From Triticum aestivum (lineage: Eukaryota > Streptophyta > Magnoliopsida > Poales > Poaceae): DNA of 64,000 bases. The notes beneath the pieces are model-generated. The model worked only from the letters and a program-made list of their open reading frames with translations, was not told the origin of the DNA and made no database searches. Each line of letters opens with the position of its first letter. Positions within the stretch are counted from its first letter, which is position 1. Shown in pieces: positions 54,001 to 64,000 of this stretch. Made by a program: the position numbers and the translations under genes. The stretch lies in assembly GCF_018294505.1 (NCBI RefSeq), contig NC_057809.1:421622233-421686232 (forward strand). Direction: 5' to 3'.

Positions 54001-54513
54001 AGGGGGGTACCTGCCGGCGAAGGGAAGGTGGCGCGGCGGAGGAGGGGGCGGCGCCGGAGGGTGACGGCGAGGTGGCGGCGCGAGGAGGGGGCGGCGCCCG
54101 AGGGTGACGACAAGGCGGCAGTGCAAGGATGGGGCGGCGCCGGAGGGTGACGGCGAGGCAGCGGCGCAAGGAAGAGGCGGGGGAGCAGGGGCGGCACGGG
54201 GAAGAGACAGCCAGACAGGGGCAACACCGCATCAGGGCAGCGTGTGGGTAACTGGACGTAGTGAACCGGGTTGTACCCATGGTTTGTAGCCCATAATGCA
54301 TCAAATGGTTTCAGCCCATAACCAACTATACCCAAACTGGTTCCTCTCAAAACTGAAACCAAACCAAACTTAAGAAAGGCTGAGCCCAATAAGACCTAAA
54401 CCAATCAAGCCCATAATAAAAACCAACCCATTTAAACCAGTTTTTCTAAAACCATTCCCAGATTTAGTCGGAACGAAGAAACAGCGTCGTCGTCGTGTTC
54501 ATGAGGAGGCAAC

Positions 54514-55902
54514 CACTATTAGAAAAAGGGCCTTTAGTCCCGGTTCATAAGGGCCTTTAGTCCCGGTTCTTGAACCGGGACTAAAGGGTCGTTACTAATG
54601 CCCTGACCCTTTAGTCCCGGTTCAAACCAGAATCGGGACTAAAGGCCCTCCACGTGGCCACTACCTGGAGGTCCACCTTTAGTCCCGGTTGGTAACACCA
54701 ACCGGTACTAAAGGAAATTTTCTGAATTTTTTTTTGAAATTTTTTTTGAATTTTTTTTATTTTCAAATTTCTGAATTTTTTTAACCTCTAATCTCTAATC
54801 ACCCCTCATCACTGCTCAATTTAATCTCTAATCACCCCTCATCATTCCAAATCATCTAACTTCCCGAACGGTCACCCATCCTCCCACTCCCCCAGCCTCA
54901 GCACGCTTAACTTTCAGGTTCTATTCTCCCTTGTTTCCAAGTCTGCACTCGTTGTTTTCCTGACAATAGTAAGATGTTAATCCTATTAACCCTCAGGAGT
55001 TTAGCTTGAGCATGAAGTCACACATTTCACTGTTTAAGTTTGAAACTATTGTTCTAAAAAACAATAATTATTTAGTAACACAAATATTTCTTGAATAAGT
55101 AGTTTGACCATTGTTTGACCATAGTTTGACCATACTTTGACCAGATTTGACCAAAATTCAAAAAAACTGAAATAATTATTTAATAACACTAATATTCTTG
55201 AATAAGTAGTTTGACCAAAGTTTGACCAGATTTAATGAAAATTTAAAAAAACTGAAATTTGAGCATAACTTTTTTTCCTTTTGGAATTTGAGGATTCTAC
55301 AAATTTGCAAACAGGCCATAGGCCGTCTCCATCGGATGTAGCTTTTCGAGTAGATGATTTTTCATATAAAAAACTTTCTAATCCGAGTTCGTATGCAAAA
55401 GTTATGCCCATTTTACAAATTCCAGAGAGATTTTGTAAATAAAGTTGAAATTCATATTTGTAAATTTTCCCAACAACTAGACCACATATCAGATGGGAAA
55501 CTTATTTTATTTTATTTTTTTGACATTTCCATCATTTTCTTTTGTTTTTTCTAAAACTGAAAAGGCGGTCCACATGGGGGGGGGAGAGTTTGAAAATGGG
55601 ACCTTTAGTACCGGTTCTAGCCATGAACCGGTACTAATGCCTCAAAGGCCATTAGTACCGGTTGGTGGCACCAACCGGGACTAAAGGTCTAACCTTTAGT
55701 ACCGGTTGGTCCCACCAACTGGACTAATGGGCATCGCACCCTTTAGTCCCGGTTCGTGGCACGAACCGGTACTAAAGGTGAACCGGGACTAATGCCTTAG
55801 CCGCACGAACCGGGATAAATGCACCCATTGGTCCCGGTTCTGGACTGAACCGGGACTAATGGGGTTACCCGGCCTGAACCAAAGCCCCCTTTTCTACTAG
55901 TG
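54514..55902. mobile_element. Non-autonomous CACTA element, 1.4 kb
   Basis: The left end is CACTATTAGAAAAAGGGC, and the right end (complement) is CACTAGTAGAAAAGGGGGC. The duplication AAC lies at 54511-54513 and 55903-55905. Both ends are packed with AGTCCCGGTT or AGTACCGGTT motifs, the same code as the 12.5-kb element, so that family's proteins could mobilise it. The interior is AT-rich (aattttttttgaa runs, a repeated ctctaatcacccctcatca, and three tttgaccatagtttgacc copies) with no gene. Confidence 0.93.
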
Positions 55903-55913
55903 AACGGAATGCG

Positions 55914-56305
55914 TCATGTTCATGGGGAGGGGTGTGGCCTACCGCAAAACGGAGGAAACAGACCTCCTGTGGTCGAAACGGGGGTCCTGTTGATTGGGAG
56001 GAGTGTGGCGTACCGCAAAACGGAGGAAATAGACCTCCTACGGTCGAAACGGGGGTCCTATTGATCGGGAGGGGTGTGGCGTACTGCAAAGCGGAGGAAA
56101 CGGACCTCCTACGGTCGAAACGGGGGTCCTGTTGATCGGGAGGGATGTGGCGTATCGCAAAACGGACGAAACGGACCTCCTACGGTCGACACGGGGGTCT
56201 TGTTGATCGGGAGGGGTGTGGCATACCGCAAAACGGACGAAACGGACCACGTACGGTTGAAATGGGGGTCCTGTTCATTGGGAGGGGTGTGGCGTACCGC
56301 AAAAC
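55914..56305 (+). repeat. 71-bp tandem array
   Basis: gtggcgtaccgcaaaacgga followed by cggacctcctacggtcgaaa and cgggggtcctgttgatcggg recurs with an exact 71-bp step at 55932, 56003, 56074, 56145 and 56216, plus a partial copy at 56287. The non-autonomous CACTA is inserted just before the first unit. Because 71 is not a multiple of three, all frames are visited and Arg/Gly-rich ORFs arise. Confidence 0.9.
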
Positions 56306-56399
56306 GGGACTCCACGTGATACTGTTCATCTCCATCGTCGACCTCCACCAGCCTCCACGGGCTACCGACGACCTCCTCCAACCTCCATGGGCTCCTGTT

Positions 56400-56600
56400 C
56401 ATCCAGCCTCCACCGCGCGCTACTCCACTGGCTACTGTTCAACCACCCATCCACGGGCACCCCTCCACCGTCTACTGTTCATCCAGCCCTCCACACCACG
56501 GGGTCCTGTTCAACCACCCCTCCACGGGCACCCCTCCACCGTCTACTGTTCATCCAGCCCTCCACACCACGGGGTCCTGTTCATCCAGAGGCAACGCCAC
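56400..56600 (+). repeat. Second 71-bp-step array, cca/ctgttcatcc type
   Basis: ccgtctactgttcatccagccctccacacc with cacggggtcctgttcaaccacc recurs at 56471 and 56542, again 71 bp apart, with a looser copy upstream. It shares gggtcctgtt with the first array. Both belong to the Jorge-like remnant. Confidence 0.8.
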
Positions 56601-56679
56601 CACTCAATGTTCATCCAACCCCCCCCCCCCCACGCAACGCTCACTGTTCATCCAATCGATCGGCTTCAGTTAGCAGCAG

Positions 56680-57150
56680 TAGCGAAGGAATCGCTCGATC
56701 GGGTTTAGTTAACAGCCATCGATTGATCGCTCGGGTTCAGTAACGCGTAGCCTGTAGTGCAATCGCTCGGGTTCAGTTAGAGCCCAACGCCTCGCTCGGG
56801 TTCAGTTAGACCCAACGCCTCGCACACACACGCGTACGTGTACGAGAGAAACGTGCATCGCTTGGCCCCCAACCTCCCATCGTAACCAGGAACTCCCAGA
56901 AATTTTCCTTCCCCTCGCTTCTACCACGGTTTTTTCCGTCATGGACGGCCCAAAGAATGTCATGCAGCTGTATCTCCGGCCCGCCCAGGACGAAAAGCCC
57001 ATTTTCTGTCATGATTTTTTGTCATAGAAGTAGGAGCCCACAACATTTATGATGATACCGGGTTTTGTCACAATTATCGTCATAGAAGTGTCATATGTAT
57101 GACATAAAAAAAATTCGTTCGGCCCAAAAAATTTCGTTCGGCCCAAAATG
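56680..57150 (-). mobile_element. Jorge-like CACTA remnant, right part, truncated terminus
   Basis: Three cgctcgggttcagtta copies are followed by acggcccaaagaatgtcatgc, then gtcatagaagt, gtcacaattatcgtcat, gtcatatgtatgaca and ttcgttcggcccaaaa (twice). From memory this is the complement of the start of the Triticeae CACTA family Jorge. The last ~25 bp with the CACTA end are missing, cut at about 57150 where LTR sequence begins. The element therefore read leftward, from here to about 47.4 kb. Confidence 0.45.
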
Positions 57151-57691
57151 CTACAATGGAATTACTCACGCACGGAGGTGAGCATCATGAAATTGGTGAT
57201 GTAGGATGGTTGATGATGATGACGGCGACGAACCCCCCTCTCCGGAGCCCCGAACAGACTCCAGATCAGCCCTCCCGAGAGGTTTTATGCCTTGGCGGCG
57301 GCTCCGTGTCGTAAAACGCGATGATTTATTCTCTTTTATTTTTTTCTCCCCGAAAGCAAATATATATAGAGTTGGAGTTGGTGTCGGAGGAGCTCCAGGG
57401 GGCACACGAGGTAGGGGGCGTGCCCTAGGGGGAGGAAGCGCCCCTACCCTCGTGGACAGGATGTGGGCCCCCTGGTCTTCATCTTCTGCAAAGATTTTTT
57501 ATTATTTCCAAATAGATGTTCCGTGGAGTTTCAGGTCATTCCGAGAACTTTTGTTTCTGCACATAAATAACATCATGGAAAGTCTGCTGAAAACAGCGTC
57601 AGTCCGGGTTAGTTCCATTCAAATCATGCAAGTTAGAGTCCAAAACAAGGGCAAAAGTGTTTGGAAAAGTAGATACGACAGAGACGTATCA
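57151..57691 (-). repeat. Truncated 3' LTR of an Athila-clade gypsy element (Fatima-like)
   Basis: On the minus strand the LTR starts TGATACGTCTCTGTCG at 57691. It runs through a TATA box (CTATATATATTTGC at about 57372-57359) to gtgagtaattcc near 57151, where it stops without the expected CA end. The purine tract AAGCTTGGGGGAGT immediately precedes it (57705-57692). The rest of the LTR is lost at the junction with the CACTA remnant. Confidence 0.75.
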
Positions 57692-57705
57692 ACTCCCCCA
57701 AGCTT
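57692..57705 (-). other. Polypurine tract
   Basis: Minus strand AAGCTTGGGGGAGT directly before the LTR start TGATACG. Confidence 0.75.
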
Positions 57706-59896
57706 AAACCTTTGATTGTCCTCAAGCAATTCAGTTGATAAACTGAAAGAGATAAAGAAAAACTTTTACAAACTCTGTTTGCTCTTGTTGTGGTAAATAT
57801 GTAAAGCCAGCATTCAAGTTTTCAGCAAAGATTATGACTAACCACATTTACAATAACTCTCAGGTCTCATGTTTACTCATATCAATAGCATAATCAACTA
57901 GTGAGCCATAATAATAAATCTCGGATGACAACACTTTCTCAAAACAATCATAATACGATATAACAAGATGGTATCTCGCTAGCCCTTTCTGAGACCGCAA
58001 AACATAAATGTAGAGCACCTTTAAAGATCAAGGACTGAATAGACATTGTAATTCATGGTAAAAGAGATCCAAGCATAGTCATACCCAATATAAATTAATA
58101 GTAATGGATGCAAATGATAGCTGTGCTCTCCAGCTAGTGCTTTTGAATAAGAAGGCGATAACTCAACATAAAAGTAAAATAGATAGGCCCTTCGCAGAGG
58201 GAAGCAGGGATTCGTAGAGGTGCTAGAGCTCGGTTTTGAAATAGAGATAAATAATATTTTGAGTGGCATACTTTCATTGTCAACATAACAACCAAGAGAT
58301 GGTGATATCTTCCCTGCTACACACATTATAGGCGGTTCCCAACAGAATGGTAAAGTTTATACTCCCCCTCCACCAACAAGCATCAATCCATGACTTGCTC
58401 AAAACAACGAGTGTCTCCAACTAGCAACAGTCCCAGCGGGAGTTTTGTTTGCAATTAATTTTGATTTAGTTTGTATAAAGCATCGGACTGGGCATGCCGG
58501 TGACCAGCCATTTTCTCGTGAGTGAGGAGCGGAGTCCACTCCTCTTGAGAATAACCCACCTAACATGGAAGATAAGGTCAGCCCTAGTTGATACATGAGC
58601 TATTCGAGCATATAAAATAGAATGTTTATTTGAAGGTTTAGAGTTTGGAACATACAAATTTACTTGGAACGGCAGGTAAATACCGCATATAGGAAGGTAT
58701 AGTGGAATCATATGGAATAACTTTGGGGTTTAAGGTATTGGATGCACAAGCAGTATTCCTGCTTAGTACAAGTGAAGGCTAGCAAAAGATTGGGAAGCGG
58801 CCAACTAGAGAGCGACAACAGTCATGAACATGCATTAAAATTAATAAACATTGGATGCAAGCATGAGTAGGATATAATCCACCATGAACATGAATATCGT
58901 GAAGGCTATGTTGATTTGTTTCAACTACATGTGTGAACATGTGCCAAGTCAAGTCACTCAAATCATTCAAAGGAGGATACCACCCCATCATACCACATCA
59001 CAACCATTCTAATAGCATGGTGGCACGCAAGGTAAACCATTATAAATAATAGCTAATCAAGCATGGCACGAGCAACTATGATCTCTAATTGTCATTGCAA
59101 ACATGTTTATTCATAATAAGTTGAATCGGGAACGATGAACTCATCATATTTAGAAAAACAAGTGAGGTCGAGTTTATACCAGATTTTCTCATCTCAGTCA
59201 GTCCATCATATATCGTCATAATTGCCTTTCACTTGCATGACCGAACGAAGTGAATAATAATAAGAGTGTACGTGCATTGGACTAAGCTAGAATCTGTGAG
59301 CATTTAATAAATAGGAGAAGACAAGGCAATATGGGCTCTTGGTTAAATCAACAATAATGCATATAAGAACCACTTCAACAATTTAAGTATGGTCTTCTCC
59401 TATCGACCCCCAAAGAAAAAAATAAAACTGTTTACACAGGAAAGCTCCCAACAAGCAAAAAGAAGAACGGGAAATATTTTTGGATTTTCTTTTTAATTAT
59501 TACTACTACAGCAAGAAAAGTAAACTAGCTAAAAGCTACACTAATTTCTTTTGGTTTTTCTTAAGGTTTAACAAACACACAAGAAGAACGCAAGAAAAAG
59601 AAGATAAACTAGCATGGATATTACAGTGAAAGAGTATGAGCGCCAACATCTAGCAATGAGTGTGTGTGAACATAAATGTAATGTTGGTGGGAAATACGTA
59701 CTCCCCCAAGCTTAGGCTTTTGGCCTAAGTTGGTTCATTGCCAGGGATGGCCTGGTGGATACCCATACGTGTAGGTGGGGTCGTACTGAGATGCAGCGGT
59801 TATCGCCTCCTGAGCTGCAGCGTGGCGGCAAGCTGCTTCCGCCCTCCTCTCATACTCATCTGCCTCCTCTCTGGTAATAACATGTCTTCCTTTTGC
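57706..59896 (-). other. 3' non-coding region of the Athila-clade element
   Basis: AT-rich sequence between the extra ORF and the purine tract. A second gcttgggggagt word occurs at about 59700-59711 on the minus strand, near the ORF end. No domain on either strand. Confidence 0.6.
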
Positions 59897-60760
59897 CTAA
59901 TAATCAAAGAAGGCAGGAGCAGGGAGAGTGATACATACAACACGCCGTTTGTCAAAGATTAGTCGATACTGGAGAGGTGATTCATTCCTCTCGACAAATT
60001 GGTGATAGACCATAGAATTGTAGTCTAGATAAGTAGGAGGCAACTCCATATCATCCTCACGAGCGTCCACATCGAGAAAATCAGCTGAGCGGGTTGCATA
60101 AATTCCTCCAAAGAAATCTCCATTAAATCTATTATGATGCAACCTACGTGCAACAATGGCTCCCAAATTATAAGTTTGGTCTCCTAACAGAGCACTCCTA
60201 AGAATACTGAGATCAGGGACACACATGTGACATGCTTCATCTTTACCATTTATGCACCTACCTACGAAATGAGAAAAATAATGTATAGCAGGAAAATGGA
60301 TGCTCCCTATGGTATCTTGTGCTATATCTCTAGATTCCCCTACGGTTATACCAGCAAGAAAGTCTCTAAATTCAGATTTACGGGGATCACTAACACTACC
60401 CCATTGTGGAAGTTTGCACGCAAAAGTAAAATCCTCTAAGTTCATGGTATAAGATTTTTCATAAAGATCAAACATGACCGTTGGAGAATTGCGTGAAGAT
60501 GAAAATTCAAACCTCCTCACAAATGAGCTAGTGAGATGATGGTACTGGGGGCATTTGTCTGCCTCAAAGCTCACAAAATAAGCATTACGCAAATATGCGC
60601 TAAATTCTTCCTTGATTCCTACTCGATCCATAAATTTTTCTAAAGGCCATTCACAGGGCTGCACTTGAGCGTCCCTTGATGGCTCATCGTCCGCGTCACG
60701 CATTGCAAGCCTGGGTCCTTGCTTCCTTGAAGAACCACCCTGGAACATTTTCCTAAGCAT
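59897..60760 (-). CDS. Extra ORF of the Athila-clade gypsy element (PF20167-like, 287 aa)
   Basis: I choose ATG 60760 (MLRKMFQGGSSRKQGPRLAM) because an acceptor (tttttttcag) lies 6 nt upstream, making it the first codon after a leader intron; an in-frame ATG at 60835 lies in that intron. The frame is intact. It contains FMDRVGIKEEFSAYLRNAYF, MNLEDFTFACKLP, HFPAIHYFSHFVGRCINGKD and LSILRSALLG, a pattern I associate with the putative plant transposon protein family PF20167. It ends with ERNESPLQYRLIFDKRRVV. Such ORFs lie between pol and the 3' LTR of Athila-type elements, where env-like genes sit. Function unknown. No signal peptide is seen. Confidence 0.75.
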   Translation of the reverse strand: MLRKMFQGGSSRKQGPRLAMRDADDEPSRDAQVQPCEWPLEKFMDRVGIKEEFSAYLRNAYFVSFEADKCPQYHHLTSSFVRRFEFSSSRNSPTVMFDLYEKSYTMNLEDFTFACKLPQWGSVSDPRKSEFRDFLAGITVGESRDIAQDTIGSIHFPAIHYFSHFVGRCINGKDEACHMCVPDLSILRSALLGDQTYNLGAIVARRLHHNRFNGDFFGGIYATRSADFLDVDAREDDMELPPTYLDYNSMVYHQFVERNESPLQYRLIFDKRRVVCITLPAPAFFDY

Positions 60761-61240
60761 CTTCCTCTGAAAAAAATCTGAAATTTTTAGTAACTTCAAA
60801 CAAAAGTGAACCAACTTCAATAAAATTGATAGCAACTACTCCTACAAGTGCCTAGAGACTATATCAAGCATTAGAACTACTTGGAAGCATATAAATTTGA
60901 CATGCAAGCTCAAGAACATGGTCGCCTAGGCAGCACAAATTTGCAATGAATAAAGCACTAGAACAAAAACTAATTGGACCAATGGAGGAGTCACATACCA
61001 AGGAACAATCTCCCCAAGCAGTTTTGTGAGAGGTGCTTTGAGCAAGGAGATCGAAAATCGCAGCAAAGTGAGCTAGAACTTGTGCTTGAGCTGGATATTG
61101 GTGTTTGTGGGAGGAAGGAGTGTATGGGTGCAGGAATAAGTGGAGGAGGGCCACCACGGGCCCACGAGGCAGGGGGGCCCGCCCTGGGGGGTAAGGAGCG
61201 CCCTCCACCCTCGTGGTCAGGTGGTTGACCCCCCTGCTGT
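60761..61240 (-). promoter_or_regulatory. Leader exon, intron and GC-rich upstream region of the extra ORF
   Basis: On the minus strand, exon-like sequence ends ...gagattgttccttg at 60999, with donor GTATGTGA (GT 60998-60997) and acceptor ag at 60768-60767. The 230-bp intron and a GC-rich block (61140-61240) upstream suggest that the ORF is expressed from its own spliced transcript. No clear TATA box was found. Confidence 0.45.
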
Positions 61241-61543
61241 GTTCTCAGTTCTAGAAATCCTCAAATATTCTAGACAAAATCATATTTCATTTTTAGGGCA
61301 TTTGGAGAACTTTTATTTTCGGGGTGTTTTTATATTGCATGGATAAATTAGGAAACAGACAGAAAATACTATTTTTACTTTATTTCAACTAAATAACAGA
61401 AAGTAGAAAGAGGGTATAGAAGGTTGTGCCTTCTAGCTTCATCCATCTCATGCTCATCAAAAGGAATCCACTAACAAGGTTGATCAAGTATTGTTAACAA
61501 ACTCATTCCGAATAACATGGAACCGGAGAAATTTCAAATAACA
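61241..61543. other. Non-coding interval; site of a large internal deletion
   Basis: RT, RNase H and integrase should lie between the protease (above) and the extra ORF (below) but no trace of them is seen. The interval is AT-rich and open-frame free. Confidence 0.5.
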
Positions 61544-62135
61544 CTATGTTACCTCAACGGGGATATGCACATCCCCAATAATAAGAATATCATATTTCTT
61601 CTTGATAGTAGGAAGAGGAAATTCAAAACCTCCAAATATAATCGATGGAATTTTTCCAATAGAGTTGATACTATGAACTTGATGTTGTTTCCTCGTAAAG
61701 TGTACCGTATGCTCATTACCATTAACATGAAAAGTCATATTGCCTTTGTTGCAATCAATAACAGCTCCTGCACTATTCAAAAAAGGTCTTCCAAGAATAA
61801 TAGACATACTATCATCCTCGGGAATATCAAGAATAACAAAGTCCGTTAAAATAGTAACGTTTGCAATCACAACAGGCACATCCTCACAAATACCGACAGG
61901 TATAGCGGTTGATTTATCAGCCATTTGCAAACATATTTCAGTAGGTGTCGACTTATTCAAATCAAGTCTACGATATAAAGAGAGAGGCATAACACTAACA
62001 CCAGCTCCAAGATGACATAAAGCAGTTTTAACGTAGTTTCTTTTAATGGAGCATGGTATAGTGGGTACTCCAGGATCTCCAAGTTTCTTTGGTATTCCAT
62101 CCTTAAAAGTATAATTAGCAAGCATGGTGGAAATC
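61544..62135 (-). pseudogene. Aspartic protease fragment of the Athila-clade element, active-site Asp lost
   Basis: From 62135 the minus strand reads ISTMLANYTFKDGIPKKLGD, then KTALCHLGAGVSVMPLSLYR, LQMADKSTAIPVGICEDVPV, ILDIPEDDSMSIILGRPFLN and CNKGNMTFHVNGNEHTVHF. ILGRPFLN and the flap region identify a retropepsin. The active site should read C-D-L-G-A, but the codon is CAT (His) in place of the usual GAT, so this protease would be inactive. The N-terminal side is cut by an LTR insertion at 62136, and the downstream RT is missing. Confidence 0.85.
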
Positions 62136-64000
62136 TGTAACACCCATGATGCGGCTATATCTCCCACGTGTCGAGGCTCGACTTGAAGGCATAACCGCAT
62201 GGTGGTTTTGTCGCAAGAAGGGTCATCTTCACACAATCCCATGTAATGAACAAGAATGGGATAAAGAGTTGGCTTACAATCGCCACTTCACACAATACAT
62301 AAATTAAACATACATCATTCAGAGTACACACAAGGTCCGACTACGGAACCAAAATAAAGTAAGACAACCCCAAATGCTAGATCCCCGATCGTCCCAACTG
62401 GGCTCCACTACTGATCATCAGGAAACGAAACATAGTAACGACCAAGGTCCTCGTCAAACTCCCACTTGAGCTCGGTTGCATCACCTGCACTGGTATCAAC
62501 GGCACCTGCAACTGTTTTTGTAGAATCTGTGAGTCACGAGGACTTAGCAATCTCACACCCGTGAGATCAAGACCATTTAAGCTTATGGGTAGGATAGGGT
62601 AATGAGGTGGAGCTGCAGCAAGCACTAGCATGTATGGTGGCTAACATACGCAAATAAGAGCGAGAAGAGAAGCAACGCAACGGTCGAGAAGGTAGAAGTG
62701 ATCAAGAAGTGATCCTGAAACTACTTATGCACAACCATAACACAAGAACAGTGTTCACTTCCTGGACTTCACCGAAAAGAGACCATCAGGGCTACACACG
62801 CGGTTGATGCATTTTAATTAAGTCAAGTGTCAAGTTATCTACAACCAGACATTAACAAATTCACGTCTGCCACATAATCGCGGGCACGGCTCTCGAAAGT
62901 TTATGCCCTGCAGGGGTGCCCCAACTTAGCCTATCACAAGCTCTCACGGTCAACGAAGGATATTCCTTCTACCGGGAAGACCCGATCAGTCTCGGAATCC
63001 TGGTTACAAGACATTTCGACAATGGTAAAACATGACCAGCAAAACCTCCCGATGTGTTGACAATCCCGATAGGAGTCGCACGTATATCATTCTCAGGACA
63101 CACTGGATAGGTCAAGCTACGAGTAAAACCAGTCCTCAAGTTGCCCCGAGGTGGCCCCGCAGGCTGTCCGGTTCGGACCAACACTTAGAGAAGCACTGGC
63201 CCGGGGGGTTAAAAATAAAGATGACCCTCCGGTTGGCCGACCCAAGGGAGGGTAATAGATTGTTAGGCAATTGTAAAACCAAGGTTGGGCCTTGCTGGAG
63301 GAGTTTTATTCAAAGCTAACTGTCAAGGGGTTCCCATAACACCCAACGGCATAAGGAATGCAAAATCAAGGAACATAACACCGGTATAACGGAAACTAGG
63401 TCGGCAAGAGTGGAACAAAACACCAGGCATAAGGCCAAGCCTTCCACCCTTTACCAAGCATATAGATGCATTAATTAAATATAAGAGATATTGTGATATC
63501 CCAACATAAAGATGTTCCAACATGGAGCAATCTTCAACTTCACCTCCAACTAGCAACGGTATAAGAGGGGCTGAGCAAAGCGGTAACATAGCCAAACAAC
63601 GGTTTGCTAGGAAGGATGGTTAGAGGCTTGACATGGCAATATGAGAGGCATGATATAGCAAGTGGTAGGTAGCGCGGCATAGCGATAGAGCGAACAACTA
63701 GCAAGCAAAGATAGAAGTGATATCGAGGGTAACGGTCATCTTGACTGAGATCCCGCAAGGAAGAAGAACGAGTCCATGAAGAAGACAAACGGACGAAGTC
63801 GAACAAATACTCACAAACGCGACATTATCGGAACTAACCCGAAGAAGCAACACCAGAAAGAAGCAAACAACATGGTAAACAACCATCACATAAACATGGC
63901 AAGATGCACAAACAAGTATGATGCATGTTCGGTTTAAATAGGCATGGCATGGCAAAGTGCACAAACAAAACTACAAGTTAAGTGGAGCTCAATATGCAAC
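62136..64000 (+). mobile_element. Sukkula-like LTR, runs off the window
   Basis: TGTAACACCCATGATGCGGC begins at 62136, preceded by aaatc (a possible target duplication), in the middle of the protease fragment. The sequence to 64000 is homologous in reverse to 33690-31900. Recognisable words are tctcccacgtgtcgaggc, caagaagggtcatcttcaca and gttggcttacaatcgcc. No coding domain; frames on the minus strand (62377-63964) are chance. The 3' end of the LTR, and whether internal sequence follows, lie outside the window. Confidence 0.75.

Larger units (their letters stand above)
50380..54466 (-). mobile_element. hAT element, defective, 4.1 kb
   Basis: Terminal inverted repeats TAAATCTGAGAA (left) and TAAATCTGGGAA (complement of the right end) are flanked by a perfect 8-bp duplication, GTCGGAAC, at 50372-50379 and 54467-54474. 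Both subterminal regions are rich in aaccaaacc/cccataa words. The minus strand carries pieces of a hAT transposase lacking the catalytic core. The element sits in the older Jorge-like remnant. Confidence 0.92.

Noticed and set aside
53786..54150. Arg/Glu/Gly-rich and Ser/Leu/Pro-rich ORFs on both strands
   Set aside because: They are translations of (GA)n and GGCGGNGG low-complexity DNA.

Overview
The window looks like intergenic DNA of a large grass genome, most likely Triticeae (wheat, Aegilops or barley). It is a dense nest of transposable elements with plant splice signals and little single-copy sequence. I recognise no complete conventional host gene. Family names used below (Fatima-, Sukkula- and Jorge-like) come from remembered resemblance. 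Domains, target-site duplications (TSDs), repeat ends and splice sites were read from the sequence.

Layout. 1-5.9 kb: GGCCC-rich repeats, then a broken minus-strand transposase-like gene (Ptta/En/Spm type) with a duplicated exon, holding a hAT-like MITE. 6-8.3 kb: non-coding, one Stowaway MITE. 8351-16934: a nearly full-length Ty3/gypsy retrotransposon with two LTRs and a near-perfect 5-bp TSD; gag-pol is frameshifted, and an antisense B3-like ORF with its own TATA box sits before the 3' LTR. 16.9-31 kb: four diverged copies of a unit made of TATA box, GC-rich first exon, GT donor, intron, AG acceptor and a conserved 21-nt motif. They are interrupted by Stowaway MITEs, a LINE fragment and a 4.1-kb LTR-like element. 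30973-33736: a Sukkula-like LTR on the minus strand.

34503-47001: a 12.5-kb CACTA transposon with TSD TTG, inserted in an older MITE. On the minus strand it carries a TNPD transposase, a 119-aa coiled-coil/membrane protein, and a seven-exon TNPA-like gene ending in a Ulp1-type protease domain but cut by one stop codon. Between the two large genes lie strong palindromes, two built from an SNF2-helicase gene fragment, a second cluster of CACTA-end motifs, and an snRNA-type USE/TATA pair.

47.4-57.15 kb: an old Jorge-like CACTA remnant with tandem duplications. It is interrupted by a defective hAT element (50380-54466, perfect 8-bp TSD) and a 1.4-kb non-autonomous CACTA (54514-55902, TSD AAC). 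57.15-62.1 kb: a truncated Athila-clade gypsy remnant on the minus strand, keeping part of its 3' LTR, an intact extra ORF and a protease with a lost catalytic Asp. 62136-64000: a second Sukkula-like LTR, inserted in that protease and running off the window.

The genes here serve element mobility rather than a cellular pathway. The best candidates for something undescribed are the 16.9-31 kb unit family with its miRNA-like hairpin, and the CACTA-borne inverted repeats of an SNF2 (CLSY/DRD1-like) fragment.
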